Under the pieces are notes generated by a model, which searched no databases, had not been told where the DNA came from, and was given only the letters and a program-made list of their open reading frames with translations. The translations under genes and the position numbers were made by a program. Positions 31,602 to 39,744 of a stretch of DNA of 41,633 nucleotides are shown here, piece after piece. Origin of the DNA: VRUE01 sp035556755 (GTDB lineage Bacteria; Actinomycetota; Thermoleophilia; Solirubrobacterales; 70-9); the NCBI GenBank assembly GCA_035556755.1, contig DATMEP010000152.1, forward strand, positions 1 through 41,633, given 5' to 3'. Positions within the stretch are counted from its first letter, which is position 1. Each line of letters begins with the position of its first letter.

Positions 31602-32726
31602 TCATTCGCCCGGCTTCCTCGCTGCCGCCAGCGCAACCTCAAGCTCCTCGTTGCGGCCGTCGACCTCGCCGTCGAGCTTGCGGCGGAGGGCCTCGGCGAG
31701 ACCGCGGCCGAGCGCCGGCCCCTCGGAGACGCCGGCCTCGATCAGGTCGGCGCCGTCGATCTCGAGCCGGACCGCGTCCCACTCCTCCAGGTAGCGGTCG
31801 AGCCACTCCGCTCCCAGGGCGCGGGCAAGGACCAATTCGATCGGGGCGGATCCACGGGCCAGCTTGACCGCCTCCGACGGTCGCCCCGGGTGCGCTGCCA
31901 CCAGCTTCTCCGCCTCGCCCCAGGGACCGAGCACCGCCGCGAGCACGGCGCGGCCGCGATCGGCGATCCGCGACCAGGGTGGTTCGGAGAGCAGCCCTGC
32001 GGTCCGGCCGGCCAGCTCCATGCCGTTCTCGTGCGGCTTCAACAGGCCCCACTCGGTGAGCAGGGCAAATCCGCGTAATGCCTCCGCTTCGGCGGCCAGT
32101 CGCAGCAGCTCCGCGTTGCGGCGATCGGCCGACACCATGCTCAGGTCGGCCTGGCCCAGCAGCCCCTTCGTCTCGGGCTCGAGCTCGAAGCCGAAGCGGG
32201 CGGCGTAGCGGGCGGCGCGTACCGCGCGGGTCGGGTCGTCGTCGAAGGAGCCCGAATGCAGGACTCGCAGCAGGCCGGCCTCGAGGTCCTCGCGTCCCCT
32301 GTGCGGGTCGATCAACTCCGGATCGCGTCGAAGGAGCGGGATCGCCATCGCGTTGATCGTGAAGTCGCGGCGGGCGAGGTCGGCGGCGATACCCGCCGTC
32401 GGCTCCACCTCGGGCAAGGCGCCAGGCTGCGGGTAGGTCTCAGCCCTGGCGGTTGCGATGTCCACCTCGTGGCCGTCCAGCTGTGCCTTCGCCGTGGCGA
32501 AGCGCTCGTGCTCGACCACGTCGGCGCCGAGCCGCACCGCCAGCGCCGCGGCGTCGCCCTCGACCACCAGGTCTATGTCAGTGCGCCGTCGGCCGAGCAG
32601 CAGGTCTCGGACAGCCCCGCCGACCAGGTACACGGGCTTCCCTCCGGCCACTTTGCGCACCGTGGCCAGCTCGGGGTAGGCGGCGCGCATCGCCTCCCCC
32701 AGGTTCTCGATCGGTCCTCCAGGCAC
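31602..32726 (-). CDS. tRNA nucleotidyltransferase / poly(A) polymerase family (CCA-type)
   Basis: 374 residues. Class II nucleotidyltransferase: VYLVGGAVRDLLLGRRRTDIDLVVEGD (catalytic Asp pair), RDFTINAMA, and SFDDDPTRAVRAARYAARFGFELEPET. No HD domain is attached, unlike many actinobacterial CCA enzymes of about 480 residues. CCA addition, CC addition and polyadenylation cannot be told apart without the specificity motifs. GTG 32726 is used; an internal ATG at about 32690 with GGGGGAGG just before it is an alternative. The gene lies 7 bases after hisF. Confidence 0.88.
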   Translation of the reverse strand: MPGGPIENLGEAMRAAYPELATVRKVAGGKPVYLVGGAVRDLLLGRRRTDIDLVVEGDAAALAVRLGADVVEHERFATAKAQLDGHEVDIATARAETYPQPGALPEVEPTAGIAADLARRDFTINAMAIPLLRRDPELIDPHRGREDLEAGLLRVLHSGSFDDDPTRAVRAARYAARFGFELEPETKGLLGQADLSMVSADRRNAELLRLAAEAEALRGFALLTEWGLLKPHENGMELAGRTAGLLSEPPWSRIADRGRAVLAAVLGPWGEAEKLVAAHPGRPSEAVKLARGSAPIELVLARALGAEWLDRYLEEWDAVRLEIDGADLIEAGVSEGPALGRGLAEALRRKLDGEVDGRNEELEVALAAARKPGE

Positions 32727-32733
32727 GGCTGGC

Positions 32734-33492
32734 CTAGACCCGGACGGGAATGCCCGCCGCGGCCAGGTGGCGCTTGGCGTCGCGTACCCGGTAGGCCCCG
32801 TAATGGAAGATCGAGGCGCAGAGGACGGCGTCGGCGCCGCCGTCGGCGATCGCCTCGCTGAGGTGGTCGAGCGTCCCCGCCCCGCCGGAAGCGATCACCG
32901 GCACCGAGACCGCGTCGGCCACCGCCCGGGTCAGCTCGATGTCGTAGCCGTCGTTGGTGCCGTCGCGGTCCATGCTGGTCAGCAGCACCTCGCCGGCGCC
33001 GAGCTCGACCGCTTCGCGCGCCCAGGACACGGCATCGCGACCCTCCACCAGCTTGCGGCCTCCGTGCACGTAGACGCCCCAGCCGCCGTCGTCGCGCTTG
33101 GCGTCGATCGCGATCACGACGCACTGGGCGCCGAAGTGCTCGGCCAGCTCGGTCAACAGCTGCGGGCGGTCGAGCGCCGCCGAGTTGACCGAGACCTTGT
33201 CGGCGCCGGCGTCGAGCACCGCCTGGGCGTCCTCCACAGAACGGATGCCGCCGCCGATCGTGAACGGGATGAAGACGTTGTCGGCGGTGCGCCGCGCCAG
33301 CTCGACGATCGTCTCGCGCCTCTCGTGCGAGGCGGTGATGTCGAGGAAGACCAGCTCGTCGGCGCCCTCGGCGTCGTAGCGCTCGGCCAGCTCGACCGGG
33401 TCGCCCGCGTCGCGCAGGCCGACGAAGTTGGTGCCCTTGACGACGCGGCCGGCGTCGACGTCGAGGCAGGGGATGACTCGTTTGAGGGCCAC
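32734..33492 (-). CDS. hisF: Imidazole glycerol phosphate synthase, cyclase subunit
   Basis: 252 residues, TIM barrel. RVIPCLDVDAGRVVKGTNF (Asp11 region) at the start, the second catalytic Asp in LLTSMDRDGTNDGYD (about 130) and SGGAGTLDHL (about 200). Forms IGP and AICAR with ammonia supplied by HisH, which is encoded two genes upstream. Length is normal. The 9-base gap to hisA fits one operon. Confidence 0.97.
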   Translation of the reverse strand: MALKRVIPCLDVDAGRVVKGTNFVGLRDAGDPVELAERYDAEGADELVFLDITASHERRETIVELARRTADNVFIPFTIGGGIRSVEDAQAVLDAGADKVSVNSAALDRPQLLTELAEHFGAQCVVIAIDAKRDDGGWGVYVHGGRKLVEGRDAVSWAREAVELGAGEVLLTSMDRDGTNDGYDIELTRAVADAVSVPVIASGGAGTLDHLSEAIADGGADAVLCASIFHYGAYRVRDAKRHLAAAGIPVRV

Positions 33493-33501
33493 CGCCTAAG
33501 C

Positions 33502-34227
33502 CTAAGCCCGCAGCGCCGTCATCCCCTCCGCGACGGTGAACCTGCGCTCGTAGAGGGCACGGCCGACGATCGCGCCCTCCACGCTCGCGGGCGCCTCGAC
33601 GGCCAGCGCCTCCAGGTGCGCCAGGGTCCCCACGCCGCCCGAGTAGATCAGCGCCGCGTCGGTCGCGCCGGCGACCTTCTTCAGCTCTGCCAGATCGGGG
33701 CCTTCGAGGGTGCCGTCGACCTCGATCGGGGTGAAGAGAAATCGCTTCACGCCGCGAAAGCTGAGCTCGAGGACGGCCTCGACCACCCCGGACTTACCGG
33801 TCTCGGTCCACCCCGCCAGCGCGACCCTGCCGTTGCGGGCGTCGACCGAGACGACCACCTTCTCGCCGTGGCGGGTGAGCATCTCCTCCAGGAACACCGG
33901 GTCGCGCAGCGCCGCGGTGCCGATCACGACGCGCTCGGCGCCGGCGTCGAGGATCGCGGCGACCGAGTCGGCGTCGCGCAGTCCGCCGCCCGCCTGGATC
34001 GGGCACTTGACCGCCTCGGCGATGCGGCGCACCTCCTTCAGGTTCTGCGGCGTGCCGGCCTTGGCCCCGTCGAGGTCGACCACATGCAGGAACTCCGCTC
34101 CGTCTCCGGCCCAGCGCTTGGCGGCGTCGACGGGATCGGCGTCGTATGCGGTCTCGCGGTCGTAGTCGCCCTGCAGCAGCCGCACGGCCTTGCCGCCGCG
34201 GATGTCTATCGCCGGGTAGAGGATCAC
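33502..34227 (-). CDS. hisA: HisA, phosphoribosyl-formimino-AICAR-P isomerase
   Basis: 241 residues, TIM barrel with two half-barrel repeats. PAIDIRGGKAVRLLQGDYDRE at the start (general base Asp8), LHVVDLDGAKAG and QAGGGLRDADSV in the first half, and SGGVGTLAHLEAL in the second. In actinobacteria this gene may be the bifunctional PriA, which also isomerises phosphoribosylanthranilate in tryptophan synthesis; that cannot be decided without checking for a trpF gene elsewhere. ATG 34227 overlaps the hisH stop by 4 bases. Confidence 0.95.
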   Translation of the reverse strand: MILYPAIDIRGGKAVRLLQGDYDRETAYDADPVDAAKRWAGDGAEFLHVVDLDGAKAGTPQNLKEVRRIAEAVKCPIQAGGGLRDADSVAAILDAGAERVVIGTAALRDPVFLEEMLTRHGEKVVVSVDARNGRVALAGWTETGKSGVVEAVLELSFRGVKRFLFTPIEVDGTLEGPDLAELKKVAGATDAALIYSGGVGTLAHLEALAVEAPASVEGAIVGRALYERRFTVAEGMTALRA

Positions 34228-34850
34228 GCTGGAACTGCGGCGCAGACGCCGGCGAAGTTGGAGAGCAGCCGCAGACCCGCGCTGCTCGACTTCTCGGGGT
34301 GGAACTGGACGCCGTAGACGTTGTCGCGCTCCGCGGCGCAGACGAAGCGGGCGCCGTAGGCGACGGTCCCGAGCAGGTCGGTCCCGGCGGTCGCCGGCGC
34401 GAAGGAGTGGACGAAGTAGAAGGGCGTCTCGCTCTCGATCCCCTCGGTCAGCTTCGAATCGCGTTCCCAGCGGACCGGTGACCAGCCGATGTGCGGGACC
34501 TTGAGGCCGTCTGCATCGAGCTCCGCCACCTCGCCGGAGAACAGGCCGAGGCCATCGGCGCCGCCCAGCTCGGTGGTCGAGTCGAAGAGCAGCTGCAGGC
34601 CGAGGCAGATGCCGAGGATCGGCGTCCCGGCGGCCCGCCGCTCGGCGATCAGCTCGTCGAGCCCCAGCGCGCGCACCCGCTCCATCGCCTTCGGGAAGGC
34701 GCCGACGCCCGGCAGGATCAGGCCGTCGGCGTCGCGCGCGGCGGCGGCGTCGCTGGTGATCGCCGCGCTCGCGCCGATGTGCTCGAGCGCCTTCTCGACC
34801 GAGCGCAGGTTGCCCATCCCGTAATCGAGGATCGCAATCCGCGCGCTCAC
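34224..34850 (-). CDS. hisH: Imidazole glycerol phosphate synthase, glutaminase subunit
   Basis: 208 residues. Class I amidotransferase: nucleophile Cys in GICLGLQLLF (about 80), His/Glu in YGVQFHPEKSS (about 185), and DYGMGNLRSVEKALEHIG at the N-terminus. GTG 34850 overlaps the hisB stop (GTGA); longer frames shadow hisB. Confidence 0.97.
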   Translation of the reverse strand: MSARIAILDYGMGNLRSVEKALEHIGASAAITSDAAAARDADGLILPGVGAFPKAMERVRALGLDELIAERRAAGTPILGICLGLQLLFDSTTELGGADGLGLFSGEVAELDADGLKVPHIGWSPVRWERDSKLTEGIESETPFYFVHSFAPATAGTDLLGTVAYGARFVCAAERDNVYGVQFHPEKSSSAGLRLLSNFAGVCAAVPA

Positions 34851-35437
34851 TGGCTCAGCGTCCCCTTGGTCGACGGCACGCCCTCGGTCTCGGGGTCGAT
34901 CGAGACGGCGACCCGCAGGGCGCGGGCGAAGGCCTTGAAACAGGCCTCGATCATGTGGTGCGCGTTGGTGCCGTAGCGGACCGAGACGTGCAGGGTCAGC
35001 TTCGCCCCGTTGGCGACGGCGCGGAAGAACTCCTCGGCCAGCTCGGTGTCGAAGCCGGCGATCGAGGTCACGGGAAGTTCGGCGTCGAAGACGCAGAGGG
35101 GCCGGCCGGAGATGTCGATCGCACACTCGGCCAGCGACTCGTCCATCGGCACCAGGGCGGAGCCGTAGCGCCGGATCCCGGCGCGGTCGCCGAGCGCCTC
35201 GTCGAGCGCCTGGCCGAGCACGATGCCGACGTCCTCCACCGTGTGGTGGGCGCCGGTCTCCAGATCGCCGCTCGCCTCGATCCGGAGGCCGAGATTGCCG
35301 TGGCGGGCGAGCAGGTCGAGCATGTGGTCGAGGAAGCCGACCCCGGTCTCCGCGCTCGCCTCCCCCCCGTCGAGGTCCAGCGCGAGCTGGATCCGGGTCT
35401 CGGCGGTGCTGCGCTCTCTTGCGGCCGTTCTGGTCAT
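34847..35437 (-). CDS. hisB: Imidazoleglycerol-phosphate dehydratase
   Basis: 196 residues, the monofunctional form without the phosphatase domain. Metal-binding histidine repeats are HHTVEDVGIVLGQAL (about 65-80) and NAHHMIEACFKAFARAL (about 165-180), with GFLDHMLDLLARHG early. ATG 35437. Two bases separate it from the hisD stop. Confidence 0.97.
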   Translation of the reverse strand: MTRTAARERSTAETRIQLALDLDGGEASAETGVGFLDHMLDLLARHGNLGLRIEASGDLETGAHHTVEDVGIVLGQALDEALGDRAGIRRYGSALVPMDESLAECAIDISGRPLCVFDAELPVTSIAGFDTELAEEFFRAVANGAKLTLHVSVRYGTNAHHMIEACFKAFARALRVAVSIDPETEGVPSTKGTLSQ

Positions 35438-35439
35438 CC

Positions 35440-36720
35440 TCAGCTCTCCTTGCTCCTAATCATCGCCGACTCGCCGTGGACCGGGAATCCCTCGGCTTTC
35501 GCGATGACGTCTACGTGAGGTGCGAGCTTCGCCGCGGCCTCGGCCGATACCTCCACGGTCGAGATCTTGCGGCGGAAGATGCCGGGGCCGAGCGGGCCGG
35601 AGAAGCGACCGGCGCCACCGGTGGGTAGCACGTGATTAGAACCGGCGACGTAGTCGCCAAAGGCCGTGGCGCTGTGGTTTCCACCGAAGACGCACCCAGC
35701 AGTAGTGACCTGTTCGGCGACCGTCTCCCAATTTGCCATGAGCAGTTGGAGGTGCTCGGGCGCAAAGGCGTTTGCGAAGTCGACTGCATCGGCGAGTGCC
35801 GGTACCCGCACAAGTGCGAGTGGAGCATCAGCGACGCCTGACCGACTTGCGGCGGCGCGCTCAGCCTCAGCTGCGACCAGATCCAAGATGCTCTCGTCGG
35901 TTGCTACCGCGACGAGCGAAGCTTCGCTTCCATGCTCGGCTTGCGCACATAAGTCAAGGGCCGCCCATTTGGTGTTTGCGGAAGGATCGAGCAGGACCAT
36001 CAATTCAGACGGTCCGGCCAGTGAATCGATGGCAACTACGCCGGAGACCTTTGCCTTCGCCTCGCGCACCCATGCATTGCCGGGGCCAGCGATCACGTCA
36101 ACCCCCGGGATCGTCTCGGTGCCCCATGCGAGTGCGAAGATCGCCTGCGCCCCACCCATTGCATACACCTCATCGATTTCGCAAAGTGCGGCGGCAGCGA
36201 GAACGGCCGGATTAACCTTGCCGTTCGGGCCCGGTGGGGTCGCAAGGACAATCCTGCTTGCTCCGGCTATCTGCGCGGGTATGGCGCACATCAGGACGCT
36301 GGAGGGATACGCCGCGCGCCCGCCTGGGGCGTAGACCCCCGCGGATTCGACTGGAACCTCGCGAATCGTCACGGACTGTCCTTGAGGGAGCTCAACAACG
36401 CGGGGACTCTCCTCTACTTGTGCCTGCGCGACGGTCGCAATATTCGCAGCCGCAAGTTCCAGTGAGCGACGTAGCTCTGGGTCCACCCGCGCGAGGGCCT
36501 CATCCTTTTCCGCCTCGTCGACTCGAAGTGATTCCGGCGTGACCTCAGTCGCATCGAACCGTGCGGTCAACTCTAGGATCGCCTCATCGGTGCTTTCGCT
36601 GTTCGCAAGGAAGCGCTCGATGTCAGAGACATCGACATCGGGCTCCGATTCAATCCTCCACAGATCGACCGCAGCAGCAGTCCCACGAGCGCCCTGCCAT
36701 TCAAACCGTCGCACCCTCAC
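35440..36720 (-). CDS. hisD: Histidinol dehydrogenase
   Basis: 426 residues. Family blocks are complete: ESAGVYAPGGRAAYPSSVLM, DVIAGPGNAWVREAKAKVSG, DSLAGPSELMVL, the zinc-linked LCAQAEHGSEA, and NAFAPEHLQL with the catalytic Glu-His. It oxidises histidinol to histidine in two steps. GTG 36720 overlaps the hisG stop (GTGA). The 5' two thirds use many A/T-ending codons and are visibly lower in GC than hisG and hisB on either side. Confidence 0.97.
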   Translation of the reverse strand: MRVRRFEWQGARGTAAAVDLWRIESEPDVDVSDIERFLANSESTDEAILELTARFDATEVTPESLRVDEAEKDEALARVDPELRRSLELAAANIATVAQAQVEESPRVVELPQGQSVTIREVPVESAGVYAPGGRAAYPSSVLMCAIPAQIAGASRIVLATPPGPNGKVNPAVLAAAALCEIDEVYAMGGAQAIFALAWGTETIPGVDVIAGPGNAWVREAKAKVSGVVAIDSLAGPSELMVLLDPSANTKWAALDLCAQAEHGSEASLVAVATDESILDLVAAEAERAAASRSGVADAPLALVRVPALADAVDFANAFAPEHLQLLMANWETVAEQVTTAGCVFGGNHSATAFGDYVAGSNHVLPTGGAGRFSGPLGPGIFRRKISTVEVSAEAAAKLAPHVDVIAKAEGFPVHGESAMIRSKES

Positions 36721-37397
36721 TGCCCTGTCGCCTCCCGCAGCTTCGAGGTGAGCGCGTCGACCTCCTCCGCCCGCAGCTTGTGGGCGACGCGGTTGGCGAC
36801 GAAGCGGGCCGTGCACTCGACGATCTCCTCGCGCACCTCGAGGTCGTTCTCGGCCAGGGTGCGGCCGGTGGCGACCAGGTCGACGATGCCGTCGGCGAGG
36901 CCGATCAACGGCGCCAGCTCGACCGAGCCCTTGACCTCGATCACCTCGGCCTGCCGCCCGGTCGACTCGAAGTGGCGTTCGGCGATCCGCGGGTACTTGG
37001 TCGCGATCCGCATCATCCCCAGGCGGCGCTGCGACTCCCCCAGGCGCTCGTCCCCCACCCGCCCGGCGAGCACCATGCGGCAGCGGCCGAAGCCGAGGTC
37101 GAGCAGCTCGTAGACCATCCGGTCCGACTGCTCGAGCAGCACGTCCTTGCCGGTTATCCCGACGTCGGCTGCGCCCGCCTCGACGTAGGTGGGCACGTCG
37201 GAGGGCCGCATCGTCACCAGGCTGATCTCGCTCCCGGCGAAGATCAGCGAGCGCGACTCCCCCCGCGCGGCGCTGGTGTCGATCCCGGCCGCATCGAGCG
37301 TGTCGAGGGTCTCGCCGAACAGCGCCCCCCGGGGGACGGCCAGCTTCAGCGGCCCCTCCGCCTTGGCCTGGCCCATGCCGGCAACTTCGACGCTCAC
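36717..37397 (-). CDS. hisG: ATP phosphoribosyltransferase, short catalytic form
   Basis: 226 residues. Catalytic domains only: LKLAVPRGALFGETLDTL (18-35), DVPTYVEAGAADVGITGKDVL (about 75-95), and the PRPP loop DLVATGRTLAEND. The C-terminal histidine-binding domain of the long form is absent, so activity and feedback need HisZ, which is encoded immediately upstream. First enzyme of histidine synthesis. GTG 37397 overlaps the hisZ stop. Confidence 0.96.
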   Translation of the reverse strand: MSVEVAGMGQAKAEGPLKLAVPRGALFGETLDTLDAAGIDTSAARGESRSLIFAGSEISLVTMRPSDVPTYVEAGAADVGITGKDVLLEQSDRMVYELLDLGFGRCRMVLAGRVGDERLGESQRRLGMMRIATKYPRIAERHFESTGRQAEVIEVKGSVELAPLIGLADGIVDLVATGRTLAENDLEVREEIVECTARFVANRVAHKLRAEEVDALTSKLREATGQ

Positions 37398-38383
37398 GGC
37401 TCGGCCCTCCTCGACTCCTCCTCCATCTGGGCCACGTGGACGCGCTCCAGGTAGAGCGCGAAGCCCGCCGCCGGCAGATCGAGGCCGAAGCGCTTCAGCA
37501 GCCGGTCGTAGCGCCCGCCGCCGCCGAGCACGTGCCCGAGTGCGGGGTCGTAGACCTCGAGGATCGCGCCGCTGTAGTAGCCGAGGTTGCGCAGCAGGCC
37601 GAGGTCGATCCGGACCCTGTCCGCGGCCCCGCGCTCTTCCAATGCCTCGAAGGTCTCGCCGATCCGCGCCGTGGCGCGTTCGACGGCAGTACCGCCCAGC
37701 GCCCGCGCCTGCTCCAGCACCTCGCGGCCGCCGCGCAGCTGCGAGAGGGTGACGCAGGTGGCGACGTGCTCGTCGTCGATCCCGGCCTGGGAGAGCTCCG
37801 CCTCGAGGCCAACCAGGTCGTGCGTCGCCAGCCGCCCCAGGACCGATTCCCGGGCCTCGCCCTCGACGCCGAGCTCGGTCAGCAGCTGACGGAAGAGGTC
37901 GGCGTCGCCGAGGCCGATCACGGCGCGGTCCAGCCCGGCGGCGGCAAGCGCCGCCTCCAGCACCTCGACCACCTCGGCGGTGCCCGCCGGCGCCGGGGCG
38001 CCGATCAACTCCACCCCGGCCTGCGCAAACTCGCGCATCTGACCACGCTGGGGGCGCACCGCACGGAAGGCGTTGGCCAGGTAGCAGAGACGCAGCGGCG
38101 GCTCCGCCTCGGCGTAGCGGGAGGCGACCAGGCGCGCGATCGGCACCGTCATGTCGGAGCGCAGCGCCAGCAGGTCGCCGCTCTCGTCGAAGAAGCGGTA
38201 GGCGGAATCGGCGGTGCGGCCGCCGCCGCGGGCGAGCACGTCGTCGTACTCGATCGCCGGCGTCGCGACCTCGCCGTAGCCGTTGCTCTCGAAGACCTCG
38301 ATCAGGGCAAGGTGGAGCTTGCGCAGCTCGCGCATCTCGTCCGGCAGCACGTCGCGGGTTCCGGGCGGAATCGGGTGGATCAT
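37394..38383 (-). CDS. hisZ: ATP phosphoribosyltransferase regulatory subunit
   Basis: 329 residues, a class II aaRS-like (HisRS-paralogue) fold without the anticodon domain. PPGTRDVLPDEMRELRKL at the N-terminus, ALRSDMTVPIARLVASRY (motif 2 area), and LGYYSGAILEVYDPALGHVLGGGGRYD near the end. It makes the hetero-octamer with short HisG. HisRS is excluded by the missing anticodon domain and the operon position. ATG 38383. Confidence 0.93.
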   Translation of the reverse strand: MIHPIPPGTRDVLPDEMRELRKLHLALIEVFESNGYGEVATPAIEYDDVLARGGGRTADSAYRFFDESGDLLALRSDMTVPIARLVASRYAEAEPPLRLCYLANAFRAVRPQRGQMREFAQAGVELIGAPAPAGTAEVVEVLEAALAAAGLDRAVIGLGDADLFRQLLTELGVEGEARESVLGRLATHDLVGLEAELSQAGIDDEHVATCVTLSQLRGGREVLEQARALGGTAVERATARIGETFEALEERGAADRVRIDLGLLRNLGYYSGAILEVYDPALGHVLGGGGRYDRLLKRFGLDLPAAGFALYLERVHVAQMEEESRRAEP

Positions 38384-38403
38384 CCGCCGGACCTTACGGA
38401 AGG

Positions 38404-38419
38404 CGGAGCGGAAGCTCCG
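38404..38419 (-). promoter_or_regulatory. Short hairpin between murA and hisZ
   Basis: CGGAGC-loop of 4-GCTCCG is a perfect 6-bp stem starting directly after the murA stop and 20 bases before hisZ. No U-run follows. It may trim or attenuate read-through from murA into the his genes. No leader peptide rich in His codons is visible, so classical his attenuation is not supported. Confidence 0.3.
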
Positions 38420-39718
38420 TTACGCAGGGACCTCTGACGAAACACGTTCAATCCGCGCGCCAAGGCCGCGCAGCCGCTCGTCGATCGCCTCGTAGCCGCG
38501 GTCGATCTGGCGGATGTTGCCGATCTCCGAAGTCCCATCGGCCGCCAGCGCCGCGATGAGCATCGCCATCCCGGCCCGGATGTCCGGGCTCTCGACCCGT
38601 TCGCCGTGAAGACGGCTCGGACCGCTGACGATCGCCCGGTGGGGATCGCAGAGCGTGATCCGAGCGCCCATCGCGACCAGCTTGTCGACGAAGAAGAGGC
38701 GGTTCTCGAACATCTTCTCGAAGATCAGGATCTCCCCGTCCGCCTGGGTGGCGAGGGCGAGGGCGATCGAGGTGAGGTCGGCGGGGAAGGCAGGCCAGGG
38801 CCCGTCCTCGATCTTCGGGATCGCGTCGCCGACGTCGGCCTTGATCCGCAGCCGCTGCTCGGGCGGCACCAGCACGTCGCCGTCCTCGATCGTCGACTCG
38901 AGGCCGAGGCGGCGAAACTGGCGGCGGACCGTCAGCAGGTCGGCTGGCTCGGTGCCGCGAATGCGCAGTTCGCCGCCGGTAGCGGCGGCGAGGGCCATGA
39001 AGCTGCCGACCTCGATGTGGTCGGGCGAGATCGTGTGCTCGGCGCCGCCGAGCCGGTCGCGCCCGTTCACGGTCATCACGTTGGAGCCGATCCCGTCGAC
39101 GGTCGCCCCCATGCTGGTCAGCAGCCGGGCGAGGTCCTGGACGTGCGGCTCGGAGGCGGCGTTGGAGATCGTCGTCTGACCGGCCGTCAGCGCCGCAGCC
39201 ATCAGCGCGTTCTCGGTCCCCATAACGGAAGGCTCGTCCATGAAGATCGGGCAGGCACGGAGGCCGCCGGGAGGCGCGTTCAGCTCGATCCAGCGGTCGC
39301 CCTCGACACGGGCGCCGAGGTCGATGAAGGCGTCGAGGTGGGCGTCGAGTCGCCGCCGGCCGATGAAGTCGCCGCCGGGAGGTGGCATGCGCGCCTCGCC
39401 GAAGCGCGCCAGCAGCGGCCCCGCGAGCAGGAACGAGGCGCGGATCTTTTCCGAGAGCTCCTCGTCCACCGCGACCTCGGAGACACCCGCCGCGCAGAGG
39501 CGCAGGCTGTTGTCGGCGACCCAGACGGCCTCCACCCCGAGCCGCTCGAGCAGGGCGATCTGCGCCTCGGTGTCGCGAATCCGCGGCACCCGGTGCAGCA
39601 ACAGCTCCTCCTCGGTGAGCAAGCAGGCGGCGAGGATCGGCAGGGCCGCGTTCTTGTTGCCGGCTGCGGTCAGCTCCCCGGAGAGGGGCACGCCGCCTTC
39701 GATGACGAATTTCTCCAT
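38420..39718 (-). CDS. murA: UDP-N-acetylglucosamine 1-carboxyvinyltransferase with Asp at the catalytic Cys position
   Basis: 432 residues. GNKNAALPILAACLL (Lys22 region), RASFLLAGPLLARFGEA, VTVNGRDRLGG-type blocks, and the GGYEAIDERL-like end as RGYEAIDERLRGLGARI. The active-site loop reads PPPGGDFIGRRRLDAH: residue 117 is Asp where most bacteria have Cys115. The same Asp occurs in mycobacterial MurA and makes it insensitive to fosfomycin. It adds enolpyruvate to UDP-GlcNAc, the first step of peptidoglycan synthesis. TACCCT lies 11 bases before ATG 39718. Confidence 0.95.
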   Translation of the reverse strand: MEKFVIEGGVPLSGELTAAGNKNAALPILAACLLTEEELLLHRVPRIRDTEAQIALLERLGVEAVWVADNSLRLCAAGVSEVAVDEELSEKIRASFLLAGPLLARFGEARMPPPGGDFIGRRRLDAHLDAFIDLGARVEGDRWIELNAPPGGLRACPIFMDEPSVMGTENALMAAALTAGQTTISNAASEPHVQDLARLLTSMGATVDGIGSNVMTVNGRDRLGGAEHTISPDHIEVGSFMALAAATGGELRIRGTEPADLLTVRRQFRRLGLESTIEDGDVLVPPEQRLRIKADVGDAIPKIEDGPWPAFPADLTSIALALATQADGEILIFEKMFENRLFFVDKLVAMGARITLCDPHRAIVSGPSRLHGERVESPDIRAGMAMLIAALAADGTSEIGNIRQIDRGYEAIDERLRGLGARIERVSSEVPA

Positions 39719-39728
39719 CGGGTCCGGC

Positions 39729-39735
39729 TAGGGTA
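39729..39735. promoter_or_regulatory. Overlapping divergent -10 boxes of murA and the hydrolase gene
   Basis: TAGGGT (39729-39734, plus strand, 10 bases before ATG 39745) and TACCCT (39730-39735, minus strand, 11 bases before ATG 39718) share five base pairs. Polymerase cannot occupy both at once, so the two genes may compete for transcription. Confidence 0.45.
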
Positions 39736-39744
39736 ACGACCACC

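Noticed and set aside
38384..38419. His-leader attenuator upstream of hisZ
   Set aside because: The gap is only 36 bases, with a 6-bp stem but no run of His codons and no U-tract.
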